The translations under genes and the position numbers were made by a program. From NCBI RefSeq assembly GCF_024464655.1, contig NZ_JANHAV010000010.1, positions 1-64,000 on the forward strand: DNA of 64,000 nt. The letters run 5' to 3'. This DNA is from Halobellus inordinatus (GTDB lineage: Archaea; Halobacteriota; Halobacteria; Halobacteriales; Haloferacaceae). Under the pieces are notes generated by a model. It was not told the DNA's origin and did no database searches. It was given only the letters and a program-made list of their open reading frames with translations. Shown here piece after piece: positions 44,030 to 51,534 of this stretch; the first letter of the stretch is position 1, and each line of letters starts with the position of its first letter.

Positions 44030-45229
44030 ATGGGCTTCCACCATCAGACGATCGACGCCGACCCGCCGTGCGGCCGCCTGGGATCGTGTGAAGTAACAGA
44101 TCTCACAGGAAACGGTCGTCCGGACGTGGTCGTGACCGGAATGGGCGCGGTTCCGACCATATCTATCGCTGACAAAGAGATCAACGTCCGGAAACTGCCG
44201 GTGCTCGGTGAATTGTACGCGCGCACAGAGACGTACGCGTTCTGGTACGAGAACCCGGGATGGGAGCGCCACGACATCACCTCGGAGTCGAATCTCCACC
44301 TAGACGTGGGGGCGACGCTCTACGATATCGACGGCGACGGTCGGACGGACCTCCTTGCGGGTCAGGGGTACGCACACAACGACGTTTACTGGTTTCAACA
44401 GCCCGCCGACCCCCGAGACGAGTGGACGAAACGCCTCGTCACGGATCGTTTCCAGAAGTACCACGACCTCGCTGTCGGCGACCTAGACAACGACGGAGAA
44501 CCGGAAGTCGTCGGGCTCTCACAGAGATCCGCGTCGGTGTTCTACTACGACATCCCGGACGATCCGACGGTCGAGCCGTGGCCGGACGACCACTGTACGG
44601 TCGTCGACGACGACAACGCGGTCGAAGGGATCTACATCGGCGACGTCGACGGTGACGGCGCGAACGAACTCCTCGCTGGAACCTCGCTCTATCGGCTAGA
44701 AGACGGACGCTGGACGCGCGAACAGTTCGCCGCCGGCTGGGACGACGTGCGCGTCGCCGTCGGCGACATCGACGGCGACGGACGTCCGGAGGTCGTCCTC
44801 AGCGAGGGCGACTCGCCGAAGTACGGGACCCACCCTGGGCGTGTGGGGTGGTTCGACCCGCACACCTGGGAGGAGCACGTCGTCGCCGAGGGGCTCTACT
44901 GCCCGCACAGTCTTCAGCTCGCAGACTTTACCGGTGACGGCACCCAGGATATTTTCGTCGGCGAGATGGGCCTCGACGAGAACGACTTGCCGACGCATTA
45001 CGTGTTCAGCCACGTCGGCGACGGGAGGTTCGAGAGCCAGACTGTTTCCCAGGGGATTCCGACCCACGAGGCGAAGGCCGTCGACCTCGACGGCGACGGA
45101 CGGGTGGACGTCGTCGGGAAGTCCTACGAACCGAACGCTCGGGTCGACGCGTGGCTGAATCCGGTCGAAGCGGACGTCGAGGAGACAGAGCGAGCAGATT
45201 CGACGTCTCGGCAGTCGGCGACGGACTGA
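44030..45229 (+). CDS. FG-GAP/VCBS beta-propeller protein
   Basis: The 399-residue protein consists of about seven FG-GAP/VCBS repeats, each with a calcium-loop-like D-x-D-x-D-G motif: DLTGNGRPDVV (near 26), DIDGDGRTDLL (near 100), DLDNDGEPEVV, DVDGDGANELL, DIDGDGRPEVV, DFTGDGTQDIF, DLDGDGRVDVV. It should fold as a Ca-binding seven-bladed propeller. Unusually, no signal peptide is present at the chosen start, so export is uncertain. GATATAACGAAG about 30 nt upstream is a variant of the locus promoter motif. The stop codon abuts a family-1 palindromic element. Confidence 0.82.
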   Translation: MGFHHQTIDADPPCGRLGSCEVTDLTGNGRPDVVVTGMGAVPTISIADKEINVRKLPVLGELYARTETYAFWYENPGWERHDITSESNLHLDVGATLYDIDGDGRTDLLAGQGYAHNDVYWFQQPADPRDEWTKRLVTDRFQKYHDLAVGDLDNDGEPEVVGLSQRSASVFYYDIPDDPTVEPWPDDHCTVVDDDNAVEGIYIGDVDGDGANELLAGTSLYRLEDGRWTREQFAAGWDDVRVAVGDIDGDGRPEVVLSEGDSPKYGTHPGRVGWFDPHTWEEHVVAEGLYCPHSLQLADFTGDGTQDIFVGEMGLDENDLPTHYVFSHVGDGRFESQTVSQGIPTHEAKAVDLDGDGRVDVVGKSYEPNARVDAWLNPVEADVEETERADSTSRQSATD

Positions 45230-45309
45230 TACTGTCGGGCGACAGTTCGTGAATGATGTTGGCATCCACGGGGTGCCGATGCGTTGCACATCGTTCTGTC
45301 CGACAATAC
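45229..45309. repeat. 81-bp palindromic element, family 1 copy B
   Basis: Collinear with copy A at 31528-31608, including the internal hairpin GGCATCC-ACG-GGGTGCC, in which one pair has become G-T. It fills the gap between the convergent FG-GAP and dehydrogenase genes; its first two bases are part of the TGA stop of the former. Confidence 0.8.
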
Positions 45310-45326
45310 GAGATCGAATCCGCGCG

Positions 45327-46613
45327 CTAGAGTCCGACGACCTCGAACCCGGCGTCGGCCCACCGATCGGCGTCCAGCAGAGCGAGCGGATCAACGACGA
45401 GCCGTTTTTCGAGGAGCTCCCCGACTCGTTGGGGATCGAGGTCGGTGAACTGGTCGTGTGATGCTGCGATCACCGCGGCGTCAGCGCCGTCGAGTGCCTC
45501 CGTCTGTGACTGCAGCGCGAGCGTCGGGTCCGTCGCGACCGGGTCGTGGAGGCGTACGTCGAGGTTGTCGCCGCCGTCCGGGAGAGGCCGCTCCGAGCGC
45601 GTGTGGCCGGCGAGTCGGCGAGCGATGGCCAGCCCCGGGCTGTTTCGCGTGTCACTGACGTTCCCCTTGTACGTCACCCCCAAGACGGCGATCGTCGCTC
45701 CCCGGACGGTGCCGAGTGCGTCTTCCAGACGAGTGATGACGTAGTCGGGCATCCGGTCGTTGACGCGTCGGGCGCAGTCGATGAGCGTCGTCTCCTCTGA
45801 GTCCTGCCCGAGGAAGAGCGGATCGACCGGGAGACAGTGCCCGCCGACGCCGGGGCCGGGGTCGAGGATGTCGACGCGGGGGTGGTTGTTCGAGAGGTCG
45901 ATCGCGGTCCGCACGTCGACGCCGTAGTCCGCGGCGACGAGCGCGAGCATATTGGCGTAGGCGATGTTCACGTCCCGGTGGGCGTTCTGTACGAGTTTGA
46001 CGAACTCCGCGGTCGTGGCGTCCGGTGCGGTGTGGACCGCACCGTCGATGATGTCCTCGTACAGTGCAGCGATAGTGGCGGTCGAGTCGTCGTCGACGCC
46101 GCCGACGATACGGTCGTTCGTCCGAATCTCCGTCACCGTGTTCCCCGGCATCACAGTCTCCGGCGTGTACCCGAGGTCGAAGTCGACCCCGGGAGAGAGA
46201 TCCGAGTCAGAGAGGATCGGGGCAAGCGTCTTCTGGGTCGTCCCCGGCGGGACGGTCGATTCGAGTACGACGACGTCGTCGGGTTCGAGCACGTCCGCGA
46301 TCGCCGCGCTGGCCTGCTCGACGTACGTCAGGTTCGCCCGGTCCGCCTCGTAGTCGTAGGGGGTCGGCACACAAATGAAGTGAACGTCCGCAGAGACCGG
46401 CCGGTCGCTGGCCGTCAGGCCGGACGAGAGGGCGTCCAGCACATACGTCTCGAACTCGGGGTCCGATATCGACGGCTCGCCGGTTCGAATCGCCTCGATG
46501 ACGCCGTCGTCGACGTCGTAGCCAGTCACGTCGTGTCCGTTGTTCGCAAAGAGAGAAGCCGTCGCCAAACCGACGTAGCCGAGACCGTGTACACAGAGAT
46601 GCATACTCCCCAC
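45327..46613 (-). CDS. nucleotide-sugar dehydrogenase (UDP-Glc/UDP-ManNAc type)
   Basis: The 428-residue protein has the NAD-binding start MHLCVHGLGYVGLATASLFANNGHDVTGYDVD, the V-P-T-P motif (CVPTPYDYEAD near 108), LESTVPPGTTQK near 142, TAEFVKLVQNAHRDVNIAYANMLA near 213, and the catalytic-cysteine motif GPGVGGHCLPVDPLFL near 268. C-terminal UDP-binding domain: LGVTYKGNVSDTRNSPGLAIARRL. It oxidises a UDP-sugar C6 alcohol to the uronic acid. With the 2-epimerase gene in the same locus, UDP-ManNAc is a plausible substrate, but UDP-glucose cannot be excluded. GCATAACAAAG lies about 20 nt upstream. Confidence 0.92.
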   Translation of the reverse strand: MGSMHLCVHGLGYVGLATASLFANNGHDVTGYDVDDGVIEAIRTGEPSISDPEFETYVLDALSSGLTASDRPVSADVHFICVPTPYDYEADRANLTYVEQASAAIADVLEPDDVVVLESTVPPGTTQKTLAPILSDSDLSPGVDFDLGYTPETVMPGNTVTEIRTNDRIVGGVDDDSTATIAALYEDIIDGAVHTAPDATTAEFVKLVQNAHRDVNIAYANMLALVAADYGVDVRTAIDLSNNHPRVDILDPGPGVGGHCLPVDPLFLGQDSEETTLIDCARRVNDRMPDYVITRLEDALGTVRGATIAVLGVTYKGNVSDTRNSPGLAIARRLAGHTRSERPLPDGGDNLDVRLHDPVATDPTLALQSQTEALDGADAAVIAASHDQFTDLDPQRVGELLEKRLVVDPLALLDADRWADAGFEVVGL

Positions 46614-46628
46614 CTGTGCGGATACGGG

Positions 46629-46639
46629 CTTTGTTATGC
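46629..46639 (-). promoter_or_regulatory. GCATAACAAAG promoter motif of the dehydrogenase gene
   Basis: Minus-strand GCATAACAAAG about 20 nt from the start codon at 46613. It faces an identical GCATAACAAAA at 46801-46811 ahead of the divergent nucleotidyltransferase gene. Confidence 0.5.
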
Positions 46640-46800
46640 AGAACTTGCAGGTCGAACACAGGACAGAGCGCCTGCAGAACGTGGAAGGCAGTCACTGCTC
46701 CCGCTCAGGCGGGTGCGCGCTCCCCACCATACGGCGGCTGTGGGACGTGCCGCACGCGACGTCCAGAGCGTCGCCGGGGGCCACCAGAACCGAAACCGGA

Positions 46801-46811
46801 GCATAACAAAA
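46801..46811 (+). promoter_or_regulatory. GCATAACAAAA promoter motif of the nucleotidyltransferase gene
   Basis: Located about 30 nt before the ATG at 46836, consistent with a TATA box of a near-leaderless transcript. Confidence 0.5.
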
Positions 46812-46835
46812 GGACGTCAGAGCCCCGAATCAGGT

Positions 46836-47573
46836 ATGCAAGCAGTCGTGCTCGCTGCCGGAAGGGGGACCCGCCTCCGTCCACTGACGGAGAACAAACC
46901 GAAAGGACTCGTCGAAGTCGACGGGAAACCGATTCTGACCCACTGTTTCGAACAGCTGACCGACCTGGGCGCAAAGGAACTGCTCGTCGTGGTCGGCTAT
47001 CGCGCCGAGGACATCGTCGACTACTACGGCGAGGAGTTCGCCGACGTGCCGATCCAGTACGCACACCAAGAGCAACAGCTCGGACTCGCGCACGCGCTCA
47101 ATACGGTCGAAGACCAGATCACGGACGACTTTATGCTGATGCTCGGTGACAACGTCTTTCGAGCCAACCTCGAAGACGTGGTTCGCCGGCAGCGTGAGAG
47201 CCGCGTCGACGCCGCCTTCCTCGTCGAAGAAGTGCCCCAAGAGGAGGCATCCCGCTACGGCGTCTGCAACACGAACGACTACGGAAAGATCGTCGAGGTC
47301 GTCGAGAAACCGGACGATCCGCCGACGAACCTGGTAATGACAGGTTTCTATACCTTCTCGCCGGCGATCTTCCACGCGACGCGACTCGTCCAGCCCTCCG
47401 ATCGCGGCGAGTACGAACTCTCGGACGCGATCGACTTGCTCATACAGTCCGGACGGACGATCGACGCGGTCGAACTCGAAGGATGGCGGATCGACGTCGG
47501 CTACCCCGAAGATCGGGCTGAAGCCGAACGGCGGCTACAAAACGCGGAGGAGGAAGCTGCGTCACACGTGTGA
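46836..47573 (+). CDS. sugar-1-phosphate nucleotidyltransferase (AglF/RmlA/UgpA-like)
   Basis: The 245-residue protein starts MQAVVLAAGRGTRLRPLTENKPKGLVEV, the classical nucleotide-binding signature (G-x-G-T-R-L-R-P-L-T and the Lys of K-P-K). It has LGDNVF near residue 105 for metal binding, EVVEKPDDP near 157 and WRIDVGYPEDRAEAERRL at the C-terminus. It forms NDP-sugar from NTP and a sugar-1-phosphate. The frame is open far upstream (to 45837), but that part is antisense to the dehydrogenase gene; the motif-bearing start at 46836 with a promoter 30 nt upstream is clearly right. Confidence 0.92.
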   Translation: MQAVVLAAGRGTRLRPLTENKPKGLVEVDGKPILTHCFEQLTDLGAKELLVVVGYRAEDIVDYYGEEFADVPIQYAHQEQQLGLAHALNTVEDQITDDFMLMLGDNVFRANLEDVVRRQRESRVDAAFLVEEVPQEEASRYGVCNTNDYGKIVEVVEKPDDPPTNLVMTGFYTFSPAIFHATRLVQPSDRGEYELSDAIDLLIQSGRTIDAVELEGWRIDVGYPEDRAEAERRLQNAEEEAASHV

Positions 47574-47590
47574 CACGAATCGCGGAATAA

Positions 47591-47605
47591 CGGGAAATAT
47601 ATAAA
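47591..47605 (+). promoter_or_regulatory. promoter of the HalOD1 gene
   Basis: CGGGAAATATATAAA resembles a BRE plus TATA box, ending about 31 nt before the ATG at 47636. Confidence 0.55.
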
Positions 47606-47635
47606 CTAGGTCGCGCAAGCATCGATGACGATTGG

Positions 47636-47929
47636 ATGAAACGAGCACAACCAGACGGTATTTCTGACTCTGCGACGGCGAGTAGCGGTACGACGTTCGA
47701 TTTCGATCCAGGACGGGGAACCATCGTCGTCGACGTCGTCGAGGCGGTTTCGGCGATTGCAGGTGTAGAGGCACAACAGTTCGAACCGCGATTGTACGAG
47801 GCAATCGACCCCGACGCTCTTACACGATTAATCCAATCAGGCGACGACGGGGTAAGCGTGTCGTTCGAGTTAGGTGAGTATCAGGTGACTGTCCGAGGGC
47901 GCGGGGAGATCGAAGTCGCAGACCTGTAA
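47636..47929 (+). CDS. HalOD1 output-domain protein
   Basis: The 97-residue protein is a single haloarchaeal output domain (HalOD1). It shows the family pattern IVVDVVEAVSAIAGVEAQQFEPRLYEAIDPDALTRLI followed by VSFELGEYQVTVRGRGEIEV. HalOD1 occurs alone or fused to response regulators and its ligand is unknown. A BRE/TATA-like promoter lies about 31 nt upstream. A second HalOD1 gene is on the minus strand at 54223-54501. Confidence 0.85.
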   Translation: MKRAQPDGISDSATASSGTTFDFDPGRGTIVVDVVEAVSAIAGVEAQQFEPRLYEAIDPDALTRLIQSGDDGVSVSFELGEYQVTVRGRGEIEVADL

Positions 47930-47937
47930 CCAGCGGT

Positions 47938-47947
47938 ATATTTATTA
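47938..47947 (+). promoter_or_regulatory. TATA box of the 45-residue protein gene
   Basis: TATATTTATT lies about 27-35 nt before the ATG at 47973, supporting expression of the small gene. Confidence 0.5.
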
Positions 47948-47972
47948 CCACCTTCTTGCAACGTAGTTACGA

Positions 47973-48110
47973 ATGTCAGACTGGTTTACTGAAGAGGAGA
48001 TGGACCGGATGGCTCGATTCGCACAGTCGTCGGGCTACGCTCGTGATCCGACAATGCTGCTCCCAGAAGAGGCTGAATCGGACGAGGACGGCGAACAACA
48101 AGAGCAGTGA
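47973..48110 (+). CDS. small acidic protein, 45 residues
   Basis: A short ORF encoding MSDWFTEEEMDRMARFAQSS, then GYARDPTMLLPEEAESDEDGEQQEQ. The N-terminal amphipathic helix and very acidic tail are typical of haloarchaeal small proteins. A TATA box sits about 30 nt upstream, in line with leaderless expression. No family can be named. Confidence 0.65.
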   Translation: MSDWFTEEEMDRMARFAQSSGYARDPTMLLPEEAESDEDGEQQEQ

Positions 48111-48227
48111 GCCATCGGGGTCACGGTCACGACACGAACGCGGCAAGCGAGTAACGAGGGCATTCCTCGGCTCGGCTGAGAATATTTCTCACCACGCGCG
48201 TCGAAGCCCCCGGTCCGCACGCGTTGG

Positions 48228-48509
48228 CTACTCGTCGAGCAGCCCCTGCGCTTCGATCTCGTCCCAGAGTGCCTGGCCGTCGTCGGTAATACCGTACACG
48301 CGCCCTTTGCGGCGCTCTTCGGAGACTAAAAGATCGACGAAACCGCGCTCACGAAGACTCGTCAGTGCGTGGGAGACCGAAGCGATACCGATGTCCTCGT
48401 CGTCGGCGATCTGTGAAGGCGTCGCTGGCCCCTCGGCGAGCCGGGACAGCACCGCGACGCGGTACTGTGAACTGATCACGAATCCGATGTGGTCCCACGT
48501 GTCTGTCAT
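48228..48509 (-). CDS. winged-helix transcriptional regulator
   Basis: A 93-residue paralogue of the regulator at 15443-15724: both start with W-D-x-I-G-F-V-I-S-S-x-Y-R and have the helix-turn-helix TPSQIADDEDIGIASVSHALTSLRERGFVDLLV, then the wing EERRKGRVYGITDDGQALWDEI. It lies 6 bp downstream of a DUF7344 gene on the same strand, so the two are co-transcribed. Confidence 0.82.
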   Translation of the reverse strand: MTDTWDHIGFVISSQYRVAVLSRLAEGPATPSQIADDEDIGIASVSHALTSLRERGFVDLLVSEERRKGRVYGITDDGQALWDEIEAQGLLDE

Positions 48510-48515
48510 CGTTGC

Positions 48516-49058
48516 TCATTCATATTCGACCGGGATGCGCGCGCCGTTGGTCATCGCTCGCTCGTTGTACACGTAGTGGACCCCGCTGACGGCCACGAGA
48601 CCGATCAGGATGGCAATGCCGACGTACTGCGGTGACAAGAAGGGAATGTCGACAGCGATCGAGAGAAGGTATACCAAAAGCCCTACCGAGGCAGCGCCCG
48701 CATACACGAGTTGCCACGGGAATGGTTCGCTTCCTTCCTCGAAGTACTGTGCAAGTTCGTCGACGTGCCGTGTGGGCGAGACGATGCCCGTTTCCGAGTC
48801 GTACTCTACGACACCGGCCTCCGAGAGTTTCGGGACATGTGTCTGGTACAATGAAACGTAGGTTCGCTTTCGCTGCTGTGCGGACAACTCGTCGGGTCGG
48901 ACCTCGTTTTCCTCGGCGGCGAGTTCTTCGGCGAGGTCGCTCAGCTCGATTCCCTCGCGATCGCTCTGGAGCCGGCGAAGCACGAACCGCCGGCGGGCGT
49001 TGCTCAGCAGGTCGAATGCGGTGTCCTGCGACAGCGTATGGGGTTCGTTGGGTGACAT
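48516..49058 (-). CDS. DUF7344 winged-helix membrane protein
   Basis: The 180-residue protein has the DUF7344 winged helix (AFDLLSNARRRFVLRRLQSDREGIELSDLAEELAAEEN, then LSAQQRKRTYVSLYQTHVPKLSEAGVVEYDSETGIV). Two membrane helices follow at about 117-135 and 140-160. It is first in a two-gene operon with the winged-helix regulator downstream. A motif variant CCTAACAAAGC lies about 50 nt upstream. Confidence 0.83.
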   Translation of the reverse strand: MSPNEPHTLSQDTAFDLLSNARRRFVLRRLQSDREGIELSDLAEELAAEENEVRPDELSAQQRKRTYVSLYQTHVPKLSEAGVVEYDSETGIVSPTRHVDELAQYFEEGSEPFPWQLVYAGAASVGLLVYLLSIAVDIPFLSPQYVGIAILIGLVAVSGVHYVYNERAMTNGARIPVEYE

Positions 49059-49395
49059 CAGAATCTCGCGACGACGGGGAGGTGGTATTTCTTTCCGGAG
49101 GTATCTGCTTTGTTAGGTGTATGTTATGCGACGGTTGGATGATCCTACCCCTCGTAGTCTGGATATTACTTTGCTCGTGTGTGGGCCACCTTCACCGAAT
49201 GCAACAGGGGTGCCACCAACTGGTCGCTCGTCCGCGCTGGCGGGCGAATCCGTGGCGAGGAGTCGAACCGACTCATCGACGACGAGTCGAATCCTGTTCG
49301 GAGGACGACTCTCGGCACTGTGCGAAGAACAACCAGAGCAGCGGGCAGCGGAACCGGGACTGGAAGGTCAGGGACCGACGGGAGCAGACGTAACG
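49059..49395. other. divergent intergenic region, no gene seen
   Basis: This 337-bp stretch separates the DUF7344 gene from the membrane hydrolase gene. An open frame extends upstream of 49396 but its sequence is unlike a real N-terminus, so I leave it out. A CTTTGTTAGG sequence near 49108 is a variant of the locus promoter motif. Confidence 0.45.
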
Positions 49396-49974
49396 ATGTG
49401 GCCGTGGGAACACGCCGCCGTCGGCTATCTCGTCTACTCGATCGTGGTTCACGTCCTCCGCGGCCGTTCACCGACGGGACGCGAAGCGATGGCCGTCGCG
49501 CTCGCGTCGCAGTTTCCCGACGTCGTCGACAAGCCGCTCAGTTGGGAGCTCGGCATCGTGAGCACCGGCTACGGCGCTGCCCACTCGGTTCTCTTCGCGG
49601 TTCCGTTGTCGATTGGCGCCGTCTACGTGGCCCACGTCTACGACCGCGGCCATCTCGGGGCGGCGTTCGCGATCGGTTATCTGTGTCACCTGCCGGGGGA
49701 TCTCCTCCTCGGGTACCTGAACCAGGGACGGGTTCCGATCGAGAACGTTCTCTGGCCGGCTCGGATCGCTGATCCGGTGGGGGAGACTCCGGAAGGCGGA
49801 TTCATCACGACGTTCCAGGAGTATCTCAGCGGCTACGTCGGCGAGATTCTCGCTGGAACTCCCGAAACGGCGACGCTCATCGGATTCGTCACTCTCACAG
49901 GGTGTTTCGTCGTCTGGCTCCTCGACGGGGCACCTGGCGTCCGCGAAGTGTTCGGTGCACTGACGTCACACTGA
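49396..49974 (+). CDS. membrane-bound metal-dependent hydrolase (YdjM/LexA-binding type)
   Basis: From the ATG at 49396 the protein has 192 residues, starting MWPWEHAAVGYLVYSIVVH with the His typical of this membrane hydrolase family. It contains ALASQFPDVVDKPLSWEL (D-x-x-D metal-like motif), GAAHSVLFAVPLSIGAVYV, and AIGYLCHLPGDLLLGYL. About five membrane helices are predicted. Substrate unknown; family members are phospholipase/phosphatase-like hydrolases by annotation only. Confidence 0.8.
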   Translation: MWPWEHAAVGYLVYSIVVHVLRGRSPTGREAMAVALASQFPDVVDKPLSWELGIVSTGYGAAHSVLFAVPLSIGAVYVAHVYDRGHLGAAFAIGYLCHLPGDLLLGYLNQGRVPIENVLWPARIADPVGETPEGGFITTFQEYLSGYVGEILAGTPETATLIGFVTLTGCFVVWLLDGAPGVREVFGALTSH

Positions 49975-50709
49975 TTTGGACGCCGTCGATCCGCTCGGGG
50001 CTGCGTTGAAACCGGTGGCGTCCGCAACCGCGCCTGACTAACTGCCGGTTTCGACAGCGCAGAGAGTTTTTGTCCGGACGTATCTCGATGTGAGAGAGGT
50101 AACGCAGCACCGATCCAGGGTCACGGCTACGGTGGGGCCGCGTGGCCGGTAGGCAAGTACGTATCATCGGTGCGCGATCGACGGGATCGTTTGCCGACTC
50201 GAACAACGCGGGTCATACCGATCAGTTCCGCAGAATACCCTAATTGCCACACTGAGGGAAGTTTATGAAACCCTATAGCAGTCTTAGGAACGTCATAATA
50301 CAGGATTATTCGCCAAAAGCGTCGTATGGTTTTAATATCCTCCTTCTAAATTATGAGCCTGTCATACGACAAACAGCAACTGATTGTGACCGGATGAGTC
50401 GGGGCCTACCGCCCGCGGCATCCGGTCACAAATAAGACATACCGAGGCTATGCAAGGATTTACCAGGGGAGACAGGGCGCGCTCGTGCGGTGATGAGCTA
50501 CTAGCGCGAGGAACGCCAGTCGTGACGCAGTGCAGTTCCCGAATCTGGGGTGGCCCGCCAAGGGACGCTGGCCCGAATAAAGACAACCCGTATCGCAGCG
50601 AGGCAGTTACGCCGAGCTTGAACGAGACAACATCCGAAGATACCAGATCTGACAGCGCCACAGAGTGCGATGCGCTCTCTGGGCATCCGTCGCGACTACC
50701 GAACAAACC
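49975..50709. other. 735-bp gene-free region
   Basis: No coding sequence is convincing here. The stretch 50230-50360 is AT-rich. The most notable structure is the 13-bp inverted repeat at 50384-50431 (listed separately). The last 260 bp have balanced composition and no recognisable RNA gene. Confidence 0.5.
50384..50431. repeat. perfect 13-bp stem-loop
   Basis: TTGTGACCGGATG (50384-50396) pairs perfectly with CATCCGGTCACAA (50419-50431) around a 22-nt GC-rich loop. It lies inside the largest gene-poor gap of this part of the window, 280 bp upstream of a DUF7344 gene. It could be part of an untranslated RNA, a terminator, or a solo palindromic element. Confidence 0.65.
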
Positions 50710-51276
50710 ATGAGCGTGTCCAAACAAGACCACAAAGAGCAATCGAGTTCCGATACAGAATCGCCTCAGACCACCGACGCAGAGGAGTCCCAGCCGCCCG
50801 AACCATCGCTCGACGTCGTCTTCGACGTGCTCCGGAATCGTCGCCGACGGCTCGTGATGAAAGCACTCGAGGAACGCGACGGCTCGACGACTCTCAGCGA
50901 TCTCGCTGAACACATCGGGGGCATCGAGAACGACAAGCCGCCGCAGGCACTCAACGCCCAGGAACGAAAACGCGTCTACGTCGGCCTGTATCAGTGCCAC
51001 CTCCCCAAGATGGACGACGCCGACGCGATCGAGTTCGACAAGAACCGCGGAACGGTCGAACGTGGCGAGATGGCGGACAGATATCACGAGTACCTGCAAC
51101 GGGACGTCGACGCCAAGTCCGGCTGGCCGATTTACTACGGTGGCGTCTCCGCGGTGGCAGCCGTTTCCTACGCCGCTGTCGTCATCCTTGCCGGCCCGCA
51201 ACCGATCGTCGCGATGGGGGCGCTGGTGCTCATCGGTGCACTCGCAGCGTACCACTGGTCGGGTTCCTCCGAGTGA
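50710..51276 (+). CDS. DUF7344 winged-helix membrane protein
   Basis: About 188 residues from the ATG at 50710, where the acidic N-terminus MSVSKQDHKEQSSSDTESPQ begins. The DUF7344 winged helix spans about 38-115 (VVFDVLRNRRRRLVMKALEERDGSTTLSDLAEHI, then LNAQERKRVYVGLYQCHLPKMDDADAIEFD), with two membrane helices at about 141-160 and 164-182. It is a probable membrane-tethered regulator, lying just upstream of glmS on the same strand. Confidence 0.83.
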   Translation: MSVSKQDHKEQSSSDTESPQTTDAEESQPPEPSLDVVFDVLRNRRRRLVMKALEERDGSTTLSDLAEHIGGIENDKPPQALNAQERKRVYVGLYQCHLPKMDDADAIEFDKNRGTVERGEMADRYHEYLQRDVDAKSGWPIYYGGVSAVAAVSYAAVVILAGPQPIVAMGALVLIGALAAYHWSGSSE

Positions 51277-51388
51277 CACTCGATCGCAGCGCGTTAGGCG
51301 CCTTCTGCCGCCGGAGCCCGGGACGTACGGAAGAATATCGAATCCTGCGCTGCCAGCCGTTAGTCAGCTTCTGCAACGGTTGTGTCAT

Positions 51389-51399
51389 CATAACAAAGC
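51389..51399 (+). promoter_or_regulatory. CATAACAAAGC motif upstream of glmS
   Basis: Same ATAACAAAG core as ahead of the dehydrogenase and nucleotidyltransferase genes. It is about 140 nt upstream of the glmS start, so the transcript would carry a leader. Confidence 0.45.
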
Positions 51400-51534
51400 A
51401 CATAAGAGTGTGAGATAGGGCAGGTCGTTCCGGCCCCGCTCGGGACGGCTCCGATCACTTATGACCCGACGAAATAGATCCGAGGAGCCGCGATCGTACC
51501 GCGTCGATATACCCGATCGAGCGAGGCAGTAGCG

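Noticed and set aside
45837-46835. Long N-terminal extension of the sugar-1-phosphate nucleotidyltransferase
   Set aside because: The extension is antisense to the nucleotide-sugar dehydrogenase. The family N-terminus MQAVVLAAGRGTRLRPL starts exactly at 46836, with a promoter motif 30 nt upstream.
49117-49395. N-terminal extension of the membrane hydrolase
   Set aside because: The 93 extra residues are Ser/Arg/Pro-rich and not membrane-like; the family start MWPWEHAAVGY begins at 49396.
50264-50437. 57-codon ORF in the gene-free region
   Set aside because: It has random-looking composition and no promoter or ribosome site, and it runs through the 13-bp stem-loop; coding is unsupported.
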